Assembly (NCBI GenBank): GCA_963922205.1
Contig: CAWUHX010000013.1
Coordinates: forward strand, 930,001 to 994,000
DNA: 64,000 nt
Source of the DNA: Romanomermis culicivorax
Lineage: Eukaryota > Nematoda > Enoplea > Mermithida > Mermithidae
Direction: 5' to 3'
Every line of letters begins with the position of its first letter. Position 1 is the stretch's first letter. Both the position numbers and the translations under genes were made by a program. The notes below the pieces were generated by a model that made no database searches, was not told the origin of the DNA, and saw only the letters and a list, made by a program, of their open reading frames with translations. This document shows positions 60,916-64,000 of this stretch, piece after piece.

Positions 60916-60928
60916 CTAAACATAAGAT
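60916..60928 (-). promoter_or_regulatory. Probable 3' splice acceptor for ORF3 mRNA
   Basis: On the minus strand cttatgtttag is followed at once by the conserved ORF3 coding sequence (DYNVKR...). The codon phase at the AG is the same as in the plus-strand element (AG at 29941-29942). The pyrimidine tract is weak here, so the conserved position and phase are the main support. Confidence 0.55.
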
Positions 60929-62137
60929 ACTATTAATTTTAGTGTTTATTCCCCTTTTTTCAGCGCATTTTCGGGTCTATACTACACCAGCACCACAACA
61001 CCAAGCGGGTTAAGTTTCGCAGAAATTAAATTTAGTGCAGGTTGTTAGGTGAGCCACTGATATACAAACATTGAGCTGGTAGGCAACTAACACCTTACCA
61101 AATCTTACCCTTGCTACCTCTATATGTTGGGGAGGGTAGACCTGATCCGATTGTCCACCACTTGATCGGACACCAATCTCTGACCAGCTGCTTGAGCGAC
61201 CAACTACGCTCCATTTATGGCGCTGTATTTACAATTTTTATAGCGCTCGAGATTGATAATTTTTAATGAATTTGATATCGAAAAAGTGATATGATTTGAT
61301 TTGATTTGAAAATAAATAATTTTTGATAAATTTTTGATGATAAAACTTTAAAACGGGCTGAACCCAAGGTTCTAGGTTTCCCTTGAATCGTATAGCTCTC
61401 GGTGGTATCAGGTATATTTCCAAATTGGAAATTCCCTGCTTGGCTTCGAGCTTCCGCTTCTCAGTACTCCCATTTTTCGTTCCCTCTAAGTTCTAACCTC
61501 GTCTGCCCTTTGGGGCGCCGAGCTGGTCTTCCAGTGACTTCTGGGCATTACCTGCGGTTTCCAAGAATATTTGATAAAAATAAGTTCGAAACTTACCGTC
61601 GATGAAGAAAAAACGATTATCTTGGCGGTGCTGGGCCCTGCCATATTCGACGTGGCGCTCTGTGTGCGACCACTCGCGCGTCGGAGCTTGTTGGCGGTTC
61701 CGCGCGCCTTTTCCCATTTCTTTTCGCTTCGAAATGTTTTTCTTTTTCGAATAAATTTATAAATTTTAAAAATTTTGAACGCTGAAAAAGTTTAATCTAG
61801 CAATTTTGCTAATTTCCTTTTTATCGCGATTCGGGGAATATTTTACTTCTTCCTTCCGATGGAAGTTTAGAATTCAGATAAGCCGGGGCAGCTATAGTTT
61901 GATTTTAGAAAAAATGAAAAATTTGAAAATTAATTTTTTGGAAAAAATGTCGGAAATATTTTGGGTTGTCACTTTGGTCTAAAATTCCGAAGAATTTTTC
62001 CCAAAGTCTGAAATAAATATGAAAAATTTACAAAATTAATACGAATAATACATAAACGCGATAAATATTACAAATTAATACATTTTTAATTAAAATTAGT
62101 ACCTACACGCGCGAGATATGTACATAATAAAAAAAAA
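60929..62137 (-). other. Non-coding gap between integrase and ORF3
   Basis: This is the counterpart of 28672-29929. It is AT-rich with no credible ORF. Any donor-site or intron function is unproven. Confidence 0.5.
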
Positions 62138-64000
62138 TCAGCGCGAGATCGCGCATAGATTCGCCTTGAGCGAATTTCCAAATGATTTCATTTGGTTTGG
62201 CGCTCCAGTCGTAACTGTTTGTGCCATATTGGAAAGTGACGTATTTTCGTCACGTGGCGCGTCCTGATTGGCTCGCGCTATTCGCGGCAAGACCCTAGTG
62301 GTCTCGTAACGAAAATGTTTCAACCTGCTGATTGAAACTGTTTGGCGATTTAGCGGGTTGTCCCAATGTACAATGGTGACAACGTTCTCTGCTTCTCGCG
62401 AAATGTCCGTAACTATGAACGCACCGGACCATGGTAGTCCTAATTTTTTCTGCTTGTCTACTTTGAGCAGAACCCAGTCCTTTTCTTTAAACCCATTTTG
62501 TTTGGACTTTTTATCGAAGTATTTCTTCGATTTTTCGGCAGCACTCTGGATATTTTTAGCAATATCCTCGTAAAGGTTGACTAAATGATTGGTCAACACG
62601 AATTTGTATGCCTCTGCATTGCTGTTCGGCATTACAATATCGTATGCTTTCGATAAGTTTAACCCGAAGGTTGCCTCGTGACCTCTAAGCAATGAAAATG
62701 GGGATTGCCCCGTGGCTGCATGTGGTGTGGCATTATACGCAAACACCACGGCTCTCAAGTATCTTGGCCAGTTATCTTTTTCCTCGATGGCCACCTTTCT
62801 GAGCTGTTTGATGAGTGTCTGGTTGAACCTTTCTACCATACCATTTCCTTGTGGATGGTAGGCTGTTGTAAAAATTTTCTGACACTCTAATAACTTGCAG
62901 ATCTCTTTCATCAGATCTGAGGTAAAACAACCTCCTCTATCGCTGAGTAGTCTCCGTGGAGTCCCGTGCCTAAATACAATAGCTTGTAGAAAAGTATCTA
63001 CAACGGTGCTAGCTGACTGATCCGGGATCAGTTCAGCTTCAACCCACTTTGTAAAATAGTCTTGAAAGACTATGACATACGGTCTCTTCTCACTGAGTGG
63101 AGAAATACCCACGATATCCACTGATACTATGTCAAAAGGACCTTGTGGAATAATTGGTATCAGTGGGGGAATTTCTGTGTTTCCCTGATTAGCCATTTGA
63201 CAAACTGGACAAAACTTGATCCAGTGCCTGACATCCTTTTCAATTCCAGGCCACCAGAACCGTTTTTTAATCATAGCAAGGGTCCTTTTGAACCCCTGAT
63301 GAGTCATCATTACGGCACCGTGGTACTGGTGCAAAGTATTATCCTTAGGGCAGGATGGGACGACTACTTGATCGTCCGACCCCTGTCCGGCTTCCCGGTA
63401 TAACACTTCATTCTGGATATAAAATCCACTATGATACTTGGTTGTCCCATTTGGACCCAATCTATCAAAGTATGGTCGTAGTACCTCATCTTTTCTCTGC
63501 AAGAGGGCCATGAGATCATCTCTAATTAACCCTTTTGGCAATTCATCTTCTTTGGGGTCTGCCAAAGTAAACTCCTGTTCTTTCTCTGGGTATAACCAGG
63601 TTACTCTTTTTTCCTTACCTTTGTCCTGGTTTCCCCTACTTACCTTTTCGTTGACCTGATTGCCATCAGGCTGGATCTGAGCCTGATTACTCTTCTCCGC
63701 TTCTTTCGCCATGCTCCTTGTAGTTACGGCATTTACCAAGTCTGCAGGCGAGTTTGATTCTGGATCACCCTCAGAATCTTCTGGATATATCTGGGTGAAT
63801 CTCGGACTTATTTCAGTCCTCTGATTATTCTTACTTTTTGGCTCCGGATATAACGGAGTACCGTCTTCAGGATTCCGATCTGTCAGAATTCTGAATCTCT
63901 TTACCAAATTGAGATGCTTTTTCTCAATTAGCTGTGCCTCAAGATCTTTCAGATTTTCGGACTCTCGTTTATCCTTTGAGAACATGTGTTCCCATTTTGG
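62138..64000 (-). CDS. pol: Pol C-terminal part: integrase (partial, open at the window edge)
   Basis: The frame is open to the last base of the window. It begins just downstream of where RNase H ends in the other copy (PKWEHMF against PKWELIF). A charged linker is followed by the integrase zinc-binding HHCC region (QYHGAVMMTHQGFKRT ... FCPVCQ). Next comes the catalytic core with the first Asp in VDIVGISPL, the second in LLSDRGGCF and the Glu in [11 protein letters not shown]. The C-terminal DNA-binding part follows, with [15 protein letters not shown] and a GPY-like LPWSGAF. All catalytic residues are present, unlike the plus-strand copy. The protein integrates the element's cDNA into host DNA. 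Confidence 0.95.
   Translation of the reverse strand, partial: PKWEHMFSKDKRESENLKDLEAQLIEKKHLNLVKRFRILTDRNPEDGTPLYPEPKSKNNQRTEISPRFTQIYPEDSEGDPESNSPADLVNAVTTRSMAKEAEKSNQAQIQPDGNQVNEKVSRGNQDKGKEKRVTWLYPEKEQEFTLADPKEDELPKGLIRDDLMALLQRKDEVLRPYFDRLGPNGTTKYHSGFYIQNEVLYREAGQGSDDQVVVPSCPKDNTLHQYHGAVMMTHQGFKRTLAMIKKRFWWPGIEKDVRHWIKFCPVCQMANQGNTEIPPLIPIIPQGPFDIVSVDIVGISPLSEKRPYVIVFQDYFTKWVEAELIPDQSASTVVDTFLQAIVFRHGTPRRLLSDRGGCFTSDLMKEICKLLECQKIFTTAYHPQGNGMVERFNQTLIKQLRKVAIEEKDNWPRYLRAVVFAYNATPHAATGQSPFSLLRGHEATFGLNLSKAYDIVMPNSNAEAYKFVLTNHLVNLYEDIAKNIQSAAEKSKKYFDKKSKQNGFKEKDWVLLKVDKQKKLGLPWSGAFIVTDISREAENVVTIVHWDNPLNRQTVSISRLKHFRYETTRVLPRIARANQDAPRDENTSLSNMAQTVTTGAPNQMKSFGNSLKANLCAISR

Larger units (their letters stand above)
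55083..64000 (-). mobile_element. Second LTR retrotransposon with ORF3, 3' part, runs off the window
   Basis: Read on the minus strand, this contains the end of pol (integrase), a 1.2-kb gap, an intact ORF3, a 0.75-kb tail, a purine tract and the 3' LTR. It is the same architecture as the element at 21572-35480. Integrase and ORF3 are clearly homologous but well diverged, so the two belong to related families rather than one. No frameshift or premature stop is seen in the nearly 9 kb visible. The 5' LTR, gag, protease and RT lie beyond position 64000. Because only one LTR is visible, age and target duplication cannot be judged; the 4 bases outside the LTR are gacc. Confidence 0.93.

Overview
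The window is animal (metazoan) nuclear DNA, AT-rich and crowded with transposable elements. Two genes with GT-AG introns can be assembled. The first is a complete 18-exon WDR48/UAF1 orthologue at 12732-19012. The second is an 8-exon gene at 19682-54093 for a roughly 663-residue coiled-coil protein that I do not recognise; two of its introns (about 20 kb and 11 kb) are filled with transposons. I cannot name the species. Short TTAGGC-type repeats at 4253 and 14345 are compatible with a nematode but do not prove it.

Layout. 1-12.7 kb is repeat-rich and gene-free: duplicated C-rich repeats, a dead non-LTR reverse transcriptase split by a hAT element, a 291-bp hAT-like MITE carrying a tRNA-like sequence, a 1.4-kb hAT element with a perfect 8-bp target duplication, a purine/pyrimidine foldback element and smaller MITEs. 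12.7-19.0 kb is WDR48. From 19.7 to 54.1 kb is the coiled-coil gene. Its first intron holds a complete 13.9-kb Ty3/gypsy-type LTR retrotransposon (21572-35480, target duplication tacg) and a 968-bp hAT element. Its second intron holds a 5.1-kb composite hAT-like element with a 98-bp tandem array, a 619-bp hAT element, a Harbinger-type MITE and a decayed two-gene Harbinger element. From 55083 to the right edge is the 3' part of a second, related LTR retrotransposon on the minus strand.

The most interesting system is in the two LTR retrotransposons. Downstream of integrase, where env would lie in an errantivirus, both carry a very long third ORF (about 1500 codons, uninterrupted in the minus-strand copy, broken in the plus-strand copy). 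Its N-terminus looks like a DEDDy 3'-5' exonuclease of the RNase D/WRN/EXD1/MUT-7 type, with all five catalytic residues present in both diverged copies. After it come a conserved middle region, a low-complexity and basic region, a conserved C-terminal domain and an RGG tail. There is no ATG near its start. In both copies the conserved reading frame begins directly at a pyrimidine-rich or T-rich stretch ending in AG, in the same phase, which suggests expression from a spliced subgenomic RNA. Gag also carries an arginine/serine-rich segment.

The plus-strand element is dead: its LTRs differ at about 17 positions plus one indel over 474 bp, pol is frame-broken, integrase has a D-to-E change at its first catalytic position, and ORF3 has one stop and several frameshifts. 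The visible part of the minus-strand element has no breaks.
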